From Schistocerca nitens (lineage: Eukaryota > Arthropoda > Insecta > Orthoptera > Acrididae), in the NCBI RefSeq assembly GCF_023898315.1, contig NC_064616.1, forward strand, positions 545,529,602 through 545,593,601: DNA of 64,000 nt, in the 5' to 3' direction. Shown here in pieces: positions 45,498-55,765 of the stretch; positions within the stretch are counted from its first letter, which is position 1, and every line of letters begins with the position of its first letter. The notes below the pieces were generated by a model. It made no database searches, was not told the DNA's origin, and saw only the letters and a list, made by a program, of their open reading frames with translations. Position numbers and translations under genes: made by a program.

Positions 45498-46690
45498 AAT
45501 AGTTAGCAATAAGTGCTTGAATGCACCAAGAGCTCTCGTATTTTACCCTACTGTTCATTTCTCTATTGTTACATATTTAGACGACAAGAACTTGCATTTC
45601 GACTAGCCTCCGTTACGCTTCAGTATGAAATATCAGTACTGTGATAATGAAAACAAATGGCTTCAGTCACCACACCAACAAGATTATTACTGTCCACGAC
45701 ATCAAAATGCATCAGTTAATTCCGATATTTGCTGTGCAATGCAAACTCTTGTCCCCTGTGACAACCTTACGGACCAATGCAACAAGAGCCGCTATGTTAT
45801 TATTGCTCCACTAGCTAATAATTAAAGCATCCTTGTACCAAATATTCTAATAAACATGGTACGTGAACTTTATAACCCAGAACAAACAAACAAAAAAAAA
45901 ACACTAACTATTCTAAACACATTCGTTAATGAAATTCAATTACACTTGCCGTCCCTTCAGGAATAAAACATACAAAAAATGTACACAGTTACAAATACAA
46001 ATACATTATTCCCTGTCTTGCGAGTCCCACGGAATCATTTCATTCTGTGATTTTCTTGGGGTCAAAAAGTTGCTGATAGTTTTCCTAGAAACACTGTCTC
46101 GGTGTCGAAGCTCTCCCATGGTTACCCGGACGAAAGTCTTTAAGTTACTCAAAACGGCATTTTGAGCACGCACTGAACTGTAAAGTGTATCTCACATTAA
46201 ACACAAATGTCATAGTCACTCTCAGAGTACCATCCAGACGAAACTGGTCGTCCAGAAATGGCCCTACAACTACTGTTATCCACGGTCCTGCCCTTTCAGT
46301 TCACGGTGTAATTAAGTCTTATGTTCCAACAAACAGCACTTATTCCGGCACCAATTAAAGACTATGTCTCCTACTACAATTGCAAATGTCAGTGTCCCAC
46401 TTTATTTTCTTGCGTTCATACAATAATTAGTCACCAAACGACAACTGTCCTCTGTAAGTATACCAAGTGTCCCACATGCATTTTACAAAGCACACTTAAC
46501 AAATCACTGCCAAAATTTTATGGATCCCACCGTTCAGTGGTCAAGCCAAAACAAAACAATCGTCCTGTGTGCTAAAGACAAAATCTTTTCCACCACTCAC
46601 AACTTGGAAACACCAGACCTTCACTTTCCACCTTATTGAGACATACGAGCAGTCATCTTGTTTCACTGCTCCACAGCCCAGTACTAGTTA
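45498..46690. other. No confirmed gene
   Basis: The frame 45625-45825 (+) follows CGCTTCAG and has six Cys in 66 codons (QYCDNENKW, YYCPRHQN, DICCAMQT, PCDNLTDQCN), but lacks a clear donor or family. The rest is without signal. Confidence 0.4.
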
Positions 46691-46695
46691 ATAGT

Positions 46696-47311
46696 TGCTG
46701 TTAAAAAGTGCCCGCCAGACTCCGCCGCACGTCTATCATTCTGCCGTCGCACCATCGCCACACGAGCCGTTGAGCAGAAAAACCATCCGCTGTTGCCTCC
46801 ACGGGATACTGTCTCCAGTCGTAAGGGTGGCGCAACTTAAGAATGGCCAATGGTAGGTGCGTGTCGCCCCAGGCCGTTGACCTGCTGTAGTGGGCGCGTG
46901 GAGTGTATCTCGACGGGCAGTGGAGTGGGGAGGGCAGCGGCTCTGTCGCCTCTCACATGGCGACGTCAGCTTGGCCTACCGCTTTCTTATGCGGTACGGG
47001 CGTGTTCTGCGTAGCATCTCAGCGCTACGACACACAGTGAGTCAGACCCATCCGTGCATCTCGCAACATTACAGACAAAAGGATATTCTTACAGTATTTG
47101 GAAACTCATTGATTACATGTATGATCTATTAGATACGTTGGTAATAAAAGAATCTTTGTTCTAAAAAACATAACATCATACACCCTAGTTTTCTACACAT
47201 ACAACATCAACATTTATCGCTTTTCTATATAAAGCCCACACTTGTGCTATTGATTGTACCTGTCGTCCCTCATACAAAACATGAAATTGTTCAAAAAAAA
47301 AAAAAAAAAGG
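46696..47311 (+). mobile_element. LTR-like or retroposed GC-rich unit
   Basis: Starts near TGTTAAAAAGTGCCCGCC. It contains GGCCAATGG (CCAAT box, about 46842), is GC-rich to about 47060, then has AATAAA near 47145 and a run of 18 A ending near 47311. As for the unit at 2945-3556, a promoter-like head and a poly(A) run suggest a reverse-transcribed transcript. Boundaries are approximate. Confidence 0.35.
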
Positions 47312-47319
47312 AATAAGAA

Positions 47320-47645
47320 ACAATCCATGTAGCTCATAATTACAATATCAAATAGTAGACTACTTTAACATCCTATCACAGTTAACATATTAGAAACTGT
47401 TGATTCTAAAACTACAATATACAACGCACCTTTGTGCTTGTGACAGACTGAAGATAATACCCCTTAAAAGTGTTCTAACAAAAAAAGAAACAATCTATAC
47501 AGCTCACCATTACCTATTACATAATGTTAAATAGTAAACTACTTTAACATCTTAACACAATTAACATTTTTGAAACTGATGGCTCTAAATCTACAACATA
47601 CAGTGCACCTTTGTGCTTGTGACAGACAGAAATTAGTATCTCTTT
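47320..47645. repeat. Diverged tandem duplication, period about 165 bp
   Basis: Two copies share AGAAACAAT(C/T)(C/T)AT, GTA(A/G)ACTACTTTAACATC and GCACCTTTGTGCTTGTGACAGAC, starting near 47318 and 47483. About 80-85 percent similar by eye. Confidence 0.8.
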
Positions 47646-48903
47646 ACATATTTTACCTTTTATTATATATAACAACATTTCTAGGACATGTATGTACCAT
47701 CCACATGACGTCATATCCTGACCTGTCATCGAGGTGCATCCAAATCAAACAATAAAGCACAATAATGTTTTAGTTATGGATCATCGGTAGCATCCCCTTT
47801 ACAGTAGTGTGCGCATTGATCACACTACTCCACGACTCTCACTCAACTGACACCACATTGTCCTTCTCATTCAATCCATTAATACACCAGCAGAATAGTT
47901 CTAGAAGTCAGCTAACCGTAACACCACCACACTCACGTCAGCATACCATACCTTTGCTCCCTTATACTCAACCACATAACACATGGAGTTGTTTCGGAGA
48001 TATGCATTCCAGTCTCCGATTTCGTCCTTTTACTCTGGCACCTCTCTCCATCGGCTTACCTCTGCATTCACTTTACCGATTATTCATCCTGCTAAATATC
48101 AACTTAGAATAGCGACATTTCATCTAAGAACAAAAACACACAGATTATTCATCCTGCAAAATAACTGTAGACATTCTTGGTACCGTTTTTGATTAGTTAT
48201 ACTGGTGCAAGGCTTCAACAACCACAAAAAAATATTATTTATGCCATATTGCAAATGTTATGGTAAGAATTAGATTTACGCTTATATTTCATCTTATGTC
48301 AGTATTCCACAACGTTCACCATCTGGATCTCATATTCCCTTTATATCCTTTCACGTTGTGCTGTTGTCCTCATCTCGTCATTCGTATTTCGGCTCTCCGT
48401 CCGTCCATTACTCCATCATTTTCTGGTCTTCCGTCGCCATTCGCACCTATCTCGAATGCAGCATACACAGGCCTCTCTGTAACATACATCTAAGACAGCT
48501 CCACATTATTCAATTCTACCTACCTTTATTTGCCACTGTTTCATCACGTCGAATCTCTCATTATTAATCACACTGATTAACGTCGCTTCTCTCCTTAAAT
48601 ATCACCTTTACCCACTACCATTTATCACGTCGTTTTTCTCTCTATCTACCATCTTTATCCACTCATTAATCATCACGTCGTTTCTGCTTTATCCTTATGC
48701 ATATGACAAAAAATACGTACATACACAACTCTGTCGACTCCTGTTCATGACTCATTCGACCAGTCTATTCCGTCATACTTCCTGACATCCCGCCTGAAAA
48801 TTTTTATTTTCGATCTGACCCTGCACAACGTTGCACACCACAAATACATACACTGACTATCTACCATAACTTGCCTACTTTCGATCTATCCTTAACTTTT
48901 CCA
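47646..48903. other. No gene; may contain an LTR of the gag element
   Basis: Pyrimidine-rich on the plus strand, with imperfect recurrences of ATCACGTCG (48545-48685). Just beyond the integrase tail relic, the minus strand has TTTTCAGGCGGGATGTCAGG (about 48779-48798), which could be a polypurine-like tract and LTR start, but I find no matching second LTR. Confidence 0.3.
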
Positions 48904-48991
48904 TTATTTCATTTTAGAAATGTGATGAAGCCCACGCGATTGTTTTCCCTTGATCGCCTCAATCAGTACAGCATTTTCATGAACGGTCCAC
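48904..48991 (-). pseudogene. Integrase C-terminal (GPY/F) relic of LTR element
   Basis: The minus strand has YSGPF, then, one frame over, HENAVLIEAIKGKQSRGLHH ... ISKMK-stop. This resembles the GPY/F module that ends gypsy-type integrases ('GPF...NA..L......RG..HI..MK'). Together with gag at 49640-55741, it suggests a single minus-strand LTR element that has lost nearly all of pol. Confidence 0.45.
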
Positions 48992-49639
48992 TATACAAAG
49001 CAAAGAATTTGCTAGTTAGGAATCTGTTCTTACATGAAAATTAAATGTGTGCTGAGAATATACAAGCTGGGAGAAAGGGACAGCCCAAGTGTTACAAACT
49101 TTGGTGCCAGTGGCCTCTTTCACTAACACCAGATTCCGAACAACCATACACAGCACTTAATTATAACTGTCACCACGACAATGACATACTATAGATCAGA
49201 TGGCATCTAATTTAAAAACTTCGATCACATTGCTGATGTTACCTGTAACAGCAGTATAAATGTACCCCATGCCATTCAGATCACAATGTTGACTTTTCAC
49301 ATTACGTGTTAAGTACCTGCAATAGTCAAATCGCACTAATTAAACTGGACTCATTGGCATTATTACATAACATTTTTAGCAACTGGTTTTTGGGGAAACA
49401 GTCCTTTTACTTTAGTGCTCCAAATACAAAATTTGCAAATTTTGCTCTGAGAGACCAGCCTAACAGATGCCATTACTGGTGTTTTATTCTATGATCAGAA
49501 GTATGGTGTTTGAATTCTTACATATCCGTAGAGTATGTCTGCTACATAGACAATTTTCAGTGACAGCGGCATGTGTTTTAAGGCAAGATGCTAAGGGCTG
49601 ATATGTTGGATTAGTCTCTCCTATACATCACTCCATTAC

Positions 49640-50870
49640 GACAAGAATGAAATGCCAGGATTCCATGCTCTCCTGTCATTCTGATAGTTTCTGCCGTTCC
49701 TATCCTCGACTCTGTCTGACCTATGAGTCGCATCTCCGTTCACGATATTGCTCTCATTACCCAGTTCCTGTAAAAAATGCTGAAATGATGCAGAATCGTT
49801 TAACCCTCTGCCTCCTATCGCTATCTCTGCGCAATTTCACTGGAAACTTCGTTATACAGATCCTAATGAGCACCCCAGGTTCGTATGTCTCATTCAAATA
49901 CCTATTTCGACTCAGCTTTTCCTGATAGCACGCCACTGGATCTCTTATACCATCTTCGTTACAATTTGGCATCATCAATATGTTTTGCTTAACCTGGTCG
50001 TGCTTACTTTTCAACCAGAATTCATTTAAAAACTTGTCACAAAATTTCTTGTAGCTACTACCGTCTTCAATAACTTCCTGCATTTTCGCTCTAGCCTCGT
50101 CCCTCAAATGGTTACACGCAAACTTCATTTTGAGGAGCGGTCCCCATGATGAAGGTAATGAATCTTGAAACTGAGACAGCCTTGGACTATGCCCAGTTGG
50201 GTTTTGTCACCTGTTTTATCCAACACAGCCGTTCTTCTAACTCTGTGAGATCGTCTTCCTCTTTCTGCCTATTTTCTTGTTTTTTAATTTATCTCACTCT
50301 CCCTCTGCAATCTACCTAATGGTGTGTCATCTTCGCTACTGAACGCTAATAGCAACTGTGCTAGTTCTTCCCTATGTTTCATAATTATTTCTAATTGCGC
50401 CTCTTTAAGCTGTAATAGTGATTGTATCTCCTCCTGGTCGGCATAAACCTCTCGCTGCGTACTGTCAGAGACTGTCTCGCCTCTTATATTGATCTTTTCT
50501 ACATCTCCACTAATCTTATTCATTCTGACCACTACCTCCGCAACTGCATCCTTGTGTTCATTTAGCACCACTTCCTGGTCGGTGACTTGAGCTTCCACGC
50601 TGTCTAATGCCCCTTGTTTATCTGCAAGTAAGTCCTCCACTACCTCTTCGATTCGCTCATCCGGAAACACGTCCCTAGGTTCTGTAATATCACACTCTAT
50701 CGATATTATTCGTACCTCCAAATTATTGGCTTTTCCTTTCACGGCGTCACATACTTGCTTCAACGCACCCAGATTCTTCTCTCATCTAACCGATTCTTAA
50801 CTGCGGGCAGATGCTCATCGAAAACTGAGAGTAGCTTCCTGATTGCCTCTTTATTTCAATTATCCATTGC
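49640..50870 (-). pseudogene. LTR-retrotransposon gag, middle and C-terminal part
   Basis: Frame 50763-50284 holds a long coiled-coil-like region (EVVEDLLADKQGALDSVEAQ ... KEAQLEIIMKHREELAQLLL). Frame 50128-49757 has the capsid-like block SYKKFCDKFLNEFWLKSKHD ... CYQEKLSRNRYLNETYEPG. Downstream a basic, Asn/Arg-rich stretch (DRVEDRNGRNYQNDRRAW) near 49700-49640 suits a nucleic-acid-binding tail. Gag would build particles around the RNA. Stops and shifts break it, and it is separated from its N-terminus by the LINE. Confidence 0.65.
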
Positions 50871-50954
50871 TTCCAATCTACATCTACATCTACATTTATA
50901 CTCCGCAAGCCACCCAACGGTGTGTGGCGGAGGGCACTTTACGTGCCACTGTCA

Positions 50955-52835
50955 TTACCTCCCTTTTCTGTTCCAGTCGCGTATGGTTCGCGGGAAGAAC
51001 GACTGTCTGAAAGCGTCCGTGCGCGCTCGAATCTCTCTAATTTTACACTCTTGATCTCCTCGGGAGGTATAAGTAGGGGGAAGCAATATATTCGATACCT
51101 CATCCAGAAACGCACCCTCTCGAAACCTGGCGAGCAAGCTACACCGCGATGCAGAGCGCCTCTCTTGCAGAGTCTGCCACTTGAGTTTGCCAAACATCTG
51201 CGTAACGCTATCACGGATACCAAATAACCCTGTGACGAAACGCGCCGCTCTTCTTTGGATCTTCTCTATCACCTCCGTCAACCCGATCTGGCACGGATCC
51301 CACACTGTTGAGCAATACTCAAGTATAGGTCGAACGAGTGTTTTGTAAGCCACCTCCTTTGTTGATGGACTACATTTTCTAAGGACTCTCCCAATGAATC
51401 TCAACCTGGTACCCGCCTTACCAACAATTAATTTTATATGATCATTCCACTTCAAATCGTTTCGCACGCGTACTCCCAGATATTTTACGGAAGTAACTGC
51501 TACCAGTGTTTGTTCCGCTATCATATAATCATACTATAAAGGATCCTTCTTTCTATGTATTCGCAATACATTACATTTGTCTATGTTAAGGGTCAGTTGC
51601 CACTCCCTGCACCAAGTGCCTATCCGCTGCAGATCTTCCCGCATTTCGCTACAATTTTCTAATGCTGCAACTTCTCTGTATACTACAGCATCATCCGTGA
51701 AAAGCCGCATGGAACTTCCGACACTATCTACTAGGTCATTTATATATATTGTGAAAAGCAATGGTCCCATAACACTCCCCTGTGGCACGCCAGAGGTTAC
51801 TTTAACGTCTGTAGACGTCTCTCCATTGATAACAACATGCTGTGTTCTGTTTGCTAAAAACTCTTCAATCCAGCCACACAGCTGGTCTGATATTCCGTAG
51901 GCTCTTACTTTGTTTATCAGGCGACAGTGCGGAACTGTATCGAACGCCTTCCGGAAGTCAAGGAAAATAGCATCTACCTTGGAGCCTGTATCTAATATTT
52001 TCTGGGTCTCATGACCAAATAAAGCGAGTTGGGTCTCACACGATCGCTGTTTCCGGAATCCATGTTGATTCCTACAGAGCAGATTCTGGGTTTCCAAAAA
52101 CGACATGATACTCGAGCAAAAAACATGTTCTAAAATTCTACAACAGATCGACGTCAGAGATATAGGTCTATAGTTTTGCTCATCTGCTCGACGACCCTTC
52201 TTGAAGACTGGGACTACCTGTGCTCTTTTCCAATCATTTGGAACCTTCCGTTGCTCTAGAGACTTGCGGTACACGGCTGTCAGAAGGGGGGCAAGTTCTT
52301 TCGCGTACTCTGTGTAGTAACGAATTGGTATCCCGCCAGGTCCAGTGGACTTTCCTCTGTTGAGTGATTCCAGTTGCTTTTCTATTCCTTGGACACTTAT
52401 TTCGATGTTAGCCATTTTTTCGTTTGTGCGAGGATTTAGAGAAGGAACTGCAGTGCGGTCTTCCTCTGTGAAACAGCTTTGGAAAAAGGTGTTTAGTATT
52501 TCAGCTTTACGCGTGTCATCCTCTGTTTCAATGCCATCATCATCCCGGAGTGTCTGGATATGCTGTTTCGAGCCACTTACTGATTTAACGTAAGACCAGA
52601 ACTTCCTAGGATTTTCTGTTAAGCCGGTACATAGAATTTTACTTTCGAATTCACTGAACGCTTCACGCATAGCCCTCCTTACGCTAATTTTGACATCGTT
52701 TAGGTTTTGTTTGTCTGAGAGGTTTTGGCTGCGTTTAAACTTGGAGTGAAGCTCTCTTTGCTTTTGCAGTAGCTTCCTAACTTCGTTGTTGAACCACGGT
52801 GGGTTTTCCCCGTCCCTCACAGTTTCACTCGGCAC
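50955..52835 (-). pseudogene. LINE ORF2 reverse transcriptase and C-terminal domain
   Basis: The 433-codon frame 52835-51534 contains VVPVFKKGRRADEQNYRPIS, NQHGFRKQRSCETQL, motif A VDAIFLDFRKAFDTVPH, motif B VTSGVPQGSVMGPLLF and motif C LFTDDAVVY (about residue 380). Motif C is normally FADD; here Ala is Thr (codon 51696-51698). One in-frame TAG at 51534-51536 separates it from the next frame (51524-50955), which begins MIAEQTLVAVTSVKYLGVRV and carries RPILEYCSTVWDP, IEKIQRRAARFVTG and FFPRTIRDWN, the usual C-terminal region. So only one nonsense codon interrupts about 620 codons. The enzyme copies LINE RNA at nicked DNA. Confidence 0.92.
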
Positions 52836-52926
52836 GTACCTGTCTAAAACGCATTTTACAATTGCCTTAAACTTTTTCCATAAACACTCAACTCAGTGTC
52901 GGAACAGAAATTTTCGTTTTGATCTG

Positions 52927-53730
52927 TTAGGTAGTCTGAAAATTGCTTTCTATTACTCTTGCTAAACAGATAAACCTTCCTACCTTTTTTATATTCCTAT
53001 TAACTTCCATATTCAGGGATGCTGCAATGGCCTTATGATCACTGATTCCCTGTTCTGCACTTACAGAGTCGAAAAGTTCGGGTCTGTTTGTTATCAGTAG
53101 GTCCAAGATGTTATCTCCACGAGTCGGTTCTCTGTTTAATTGCTCGAGGTAATTTTCGGATAGTGCACTCAGTATAATGTCACTCGATGCTCTGTCCCTA
53201 CCACCCGTCCTAAACATCTGAGTGTCCCAGTTTATATCTGGTAAATTGAAATCTCCACCTAAGACTATAATATGCTGAGAAAATTTATGTGCAATGTATT
53301 CCAAATTTTCTCTCAGTTGTTCTGCAACTAATGCTGCTGAGTCGGGAGGTCGGTAAAAGGAGCCAATTATTAACCTAGCTCGGTTGTTGAGTGTGACCTC
53401 CACCCATAATATTTCACGGGAACTATCCACTTCTACTACACTACAGGATAAACTACTACTAACAGCGACAAACACGCCACCACCGGTTGCATGCAATCTA
53501 TCCTTTCTAAACACCGCCTGTGCCTTTGTAAAAATTTCGGCTGAATTTATCACTGGCTTCAGCCAGCTTTCTGTACCTATAACGATTTCAGCTTCGGTGC
53601 TTTCTATCAGCGCTTGAAGTTACGGTACTTTACCAATGCAGCTTCGACAGTTTACAATTACAATACCGATTGCTGATGGTCCCCGCACGTCGTGACTTTG
53701 CCCCGCACCCTTTGAGGCTGTTGCCCTTTC
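52927..53730 (-). pseudogene. LINE ORF2 apurinic-type endonuclease
   Basis: Begins around 53600 with EAEIVIGTESWL (metal-binding Glu). It continues through VFRKDRLHATGGGVFVAVSS, IIGSFYRPPDS, IIVLGGDFNLPDINW and ILDLLITNRPELFDSV to GISDHKAIAASLN (catalytic Asp-His). All key motifs of the exonuclease/endonuclease/phosphatase fold are present. A frameshift between this frame and the RT frame (52927 to 52835) breaks ORF2. It nicks target DNA to prime reverse transcription. Confidence 0.9.
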
Positions 53731-53749
53731 TGTACTTGCCCGAGGCCAT

Positions 53750-54735
53750 CTAACCTAAAAAACCGCCCAGTCCACGCCACACAACCCCTGCTACCCGTGT
53801 AGCCGCATGCTGCGTGTAGTGGACTCCTGACCTATCCAGCGGAACCCGAAACCCGACCACCCTATGGCACAAGTCGAGGAATCTGCATCCTACACGGTCG
53901 CAGAACCGTCTCAGCCACTGATTCAGACCCTCCACTCGGCTCTGTACCAAAGGTCCGCAGTCAGTCCTGTCGACGATGCTGCAGATGGTGTGCTCTGCTT
54001 TCATCCCGCTAGCGAGAATGGCAGTCTTCACCAAATCAGATAGCCGCCGGAAGCCAGAGAGGATTTCCTCTGATCCATAGCGACACACATCATTGGTGCC
54101 GACATGAGCGACCACCTGCAGATGGGTGCACCCTGTATCCTTCATGGCATCCGGAAGGACCCTTTCCACATCTGGAATGACTTCCCCCGGTATGCACACG
54201 GAGTGCACATTGGTTTCTTCCCCTCTCTTGCTGCCATGTCTCTAAGGGTCCCCATTACGCGCCTGACGTTGGAGCTCCCAACTACCAGTAAGCCCACCCT
54301 CTACAACTGCCCGGATCTTGCAGACTGAGGGGCAACCTCTGGAACAGGACAAGCAGCCATCTCCGGCCGAACATCAGTATAAGCCGGAGACTGAGTCTGA
54401 AACCGGTTCGCCAGACAAACTGGAGAGGCCTTCCGTTCAGCCCTCCGGAATGTCTTTCGCCCCCTGCCACACCTCGAGATGACCTCCCACTCTACCACAG
54501 GTGAGGGATCAGCCTCAATGTGGGCAGTATCCCGGGCAGCCAAGGTCGTAGTGCGATCGGGGGATGCTTGGGACGAGCTGGCCGTCCCCGACAAACCCCC
54601 ATCCGGATCCCCACAGTGATGCCCATTGGCAACAGCCTCAAGCTGTGTGACCGAAGCAAACACTGCCTGAAGCTGGGAGCGAAGGGATGCCAACTCAGCC
54701 TGCATCCGAACACAGCAGTTGCAGTCCCTATCCAT
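53750..54735 (-). pseudogene. LINE ORF1 with SGNH-esterase-like domain
   Basis: The first frame (54735-54301) starts MDRDCNCCVRMQAELASLRS, with a Cys pair and a short coiled-coil-like LASLRSQLQAVFASVTQLEA. After a frameshift near 54250 the second frame (54208-53750) reads VVAHVGTNDVCRYGSEEILS (the GxND block), then DRVGCRFLDLCHRVVGF and LDRSGVHYTQHAATRVAGVV (the D-x-x-H block). These are blocks III and V of SGNH hydrolases, known in CR1-type ORF1 proteins. The Ser block upstream (about 54290-54230) lies in the frameshifted segment. Confidence 0.8.
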
Positions 54736-54894
54736 GCTAAAAACTGTTGTTCAAAGAATGTCTGAACTAATCTACAGAGAGCACAAACAAATCGACACAA
54801 AATTTAAACGGTTATTAAAATACAAGATTGCCCAGTAAATGCAGTAATGCTGCTACTTGCGCACTGCTGACACACTGCTTGGCGGCGGTAGGAG

Positions 54895-55353
54895 ACTACA
54901 CGATTTTACACTAATCAGGTACTAAAACGCGTTGCTACAACTCTCAAATCCTATAATACGCCCGAAATTTATGAATTTAAACAATGCAAGTACCAAAAAC
55001 ATGCAAAGAAATTAAGAATTAAACTATGTAACACATAAGTGAGCTAGGAGTATACGACGTTCTGCTGGCAGCTGCTTATCCAACGGCGGCAGGGAGCACA
55101 CTGGCTGTGACCAACCAACACTGGCCGTTCAAAACAAAAACAGAAGACAGACGACTACGCGAATTTACACTATTCAGGTACTAAAACGCGATGCTACAAC
55201 TCTCAAATACTATAATACGCCCGAAATTTATGAATTTAAACAATGCAAGGACCAAAAACACGCAAAGAAATTAAGAATTAAACTATGTAACAAATGAGTG
55301 GGCTAGGAGTATACGACTTTCTGCTGGCAGCTGCTTATCCAACGGCGGCAGGG
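54895..55353 (-). repeat. LINE 5' promoter-like monomers (2 copies, period 259 bp)
   Basis: The blocks 54895-55094 and about 55153-55353 share ACTAAAACGCG(A/T)TGCTACAACT, AATTTATGAATTTAAACAATGC and GCTGCTTATCCAACGGCGGCAG at a spacing of exactly 259 bases. Tandem 5' units of this kind act as promoters in some LINEs, letting truncated copies keep one promoter. Confidence 0.85.
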
Positions 55354-55741
55354 TCTCCCTATCTCTCTCCTTATTATCTCTATCCATCCTCTGTACAAAC
55401 TGCAGTAGCACATTGTCATTTGCTACTTTCGGTGCGTTCACCTCGTTCGCCTGAGAAACCGTAGTTTCGCTAAGGGTTGCTACACTTTCACTGCATACCT
55501 GACCTAGTCCCGGTTCGCCCGCATCGATGGGAAAAGCCCCCATTTGTGGACAAAGCCCACCGCCAAACGGATGACCTAGCCGCTGTCCGCCCACCCATTC
55601 AGCCTCTTCTGAATGTTTGCCGATCTCGCTCATTAACCCAAGGTCGACACCTACTTCCTGCTCCACTGCTACGTTCAGCCCAGAATCACTCTTCTCCATG
55701 GTGACTACACTTTCCGACTGCGACCTAACTACTACGGACAT
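55354..55741 (-). pseudogene. LTR-retrotransposon gag, N-terminal part
   Basis: ATG at 55741 (MSVVVRSQSESVVTMEKS). The frame is acidic and polar and ends NVLLQFVQRMDRDNKERDRE, where it meets the LINE at 55353. Beyond that junction it reads into LINE sequence. The continuation of the host gene is on the other side of the LINE, at 50870 and below (LEAMDN ... NKEAIRKLLSVFDEHL). Gag identity rests on that downstream part. Confidence 0.55.
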
Positions 55742-55765
55742 TACGCAAAAGAAAAAAAAATACAC

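Larger units (their letters stand above)
50879..55353 (-). mobile_element. Nearly full-length CR1/L2-like LINE
   Basis: On the minus strand: two 5' promoter-like monomers (55353-54895), ORF1 with an esterase-like domain (54735-53750), ORF2 with apurinic endonuclease (53730-52927) and reverse transcriptase (52835-50955), then a 3' end GGGTGGCTTGCGGAGTATAA followed by short (GATGTA)n repeats at 50896-50879 instead of poly(A). Short microsatellite tails and an ORF1 esterase are features of the CR1/L2 group. Length 4.5 kb. It has inserted in the same orientation into a gag gene. Two frameshifts and one stop make it inactive, but recent. Confidence 0.9.

Noticed and set aside
47807..48567. Ser/Pro/His-rich plus-strand frames as a real protein
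   Set aside because: They follow from pyrimidine-rich DNA, overlap in several frames and have no start or splice context.
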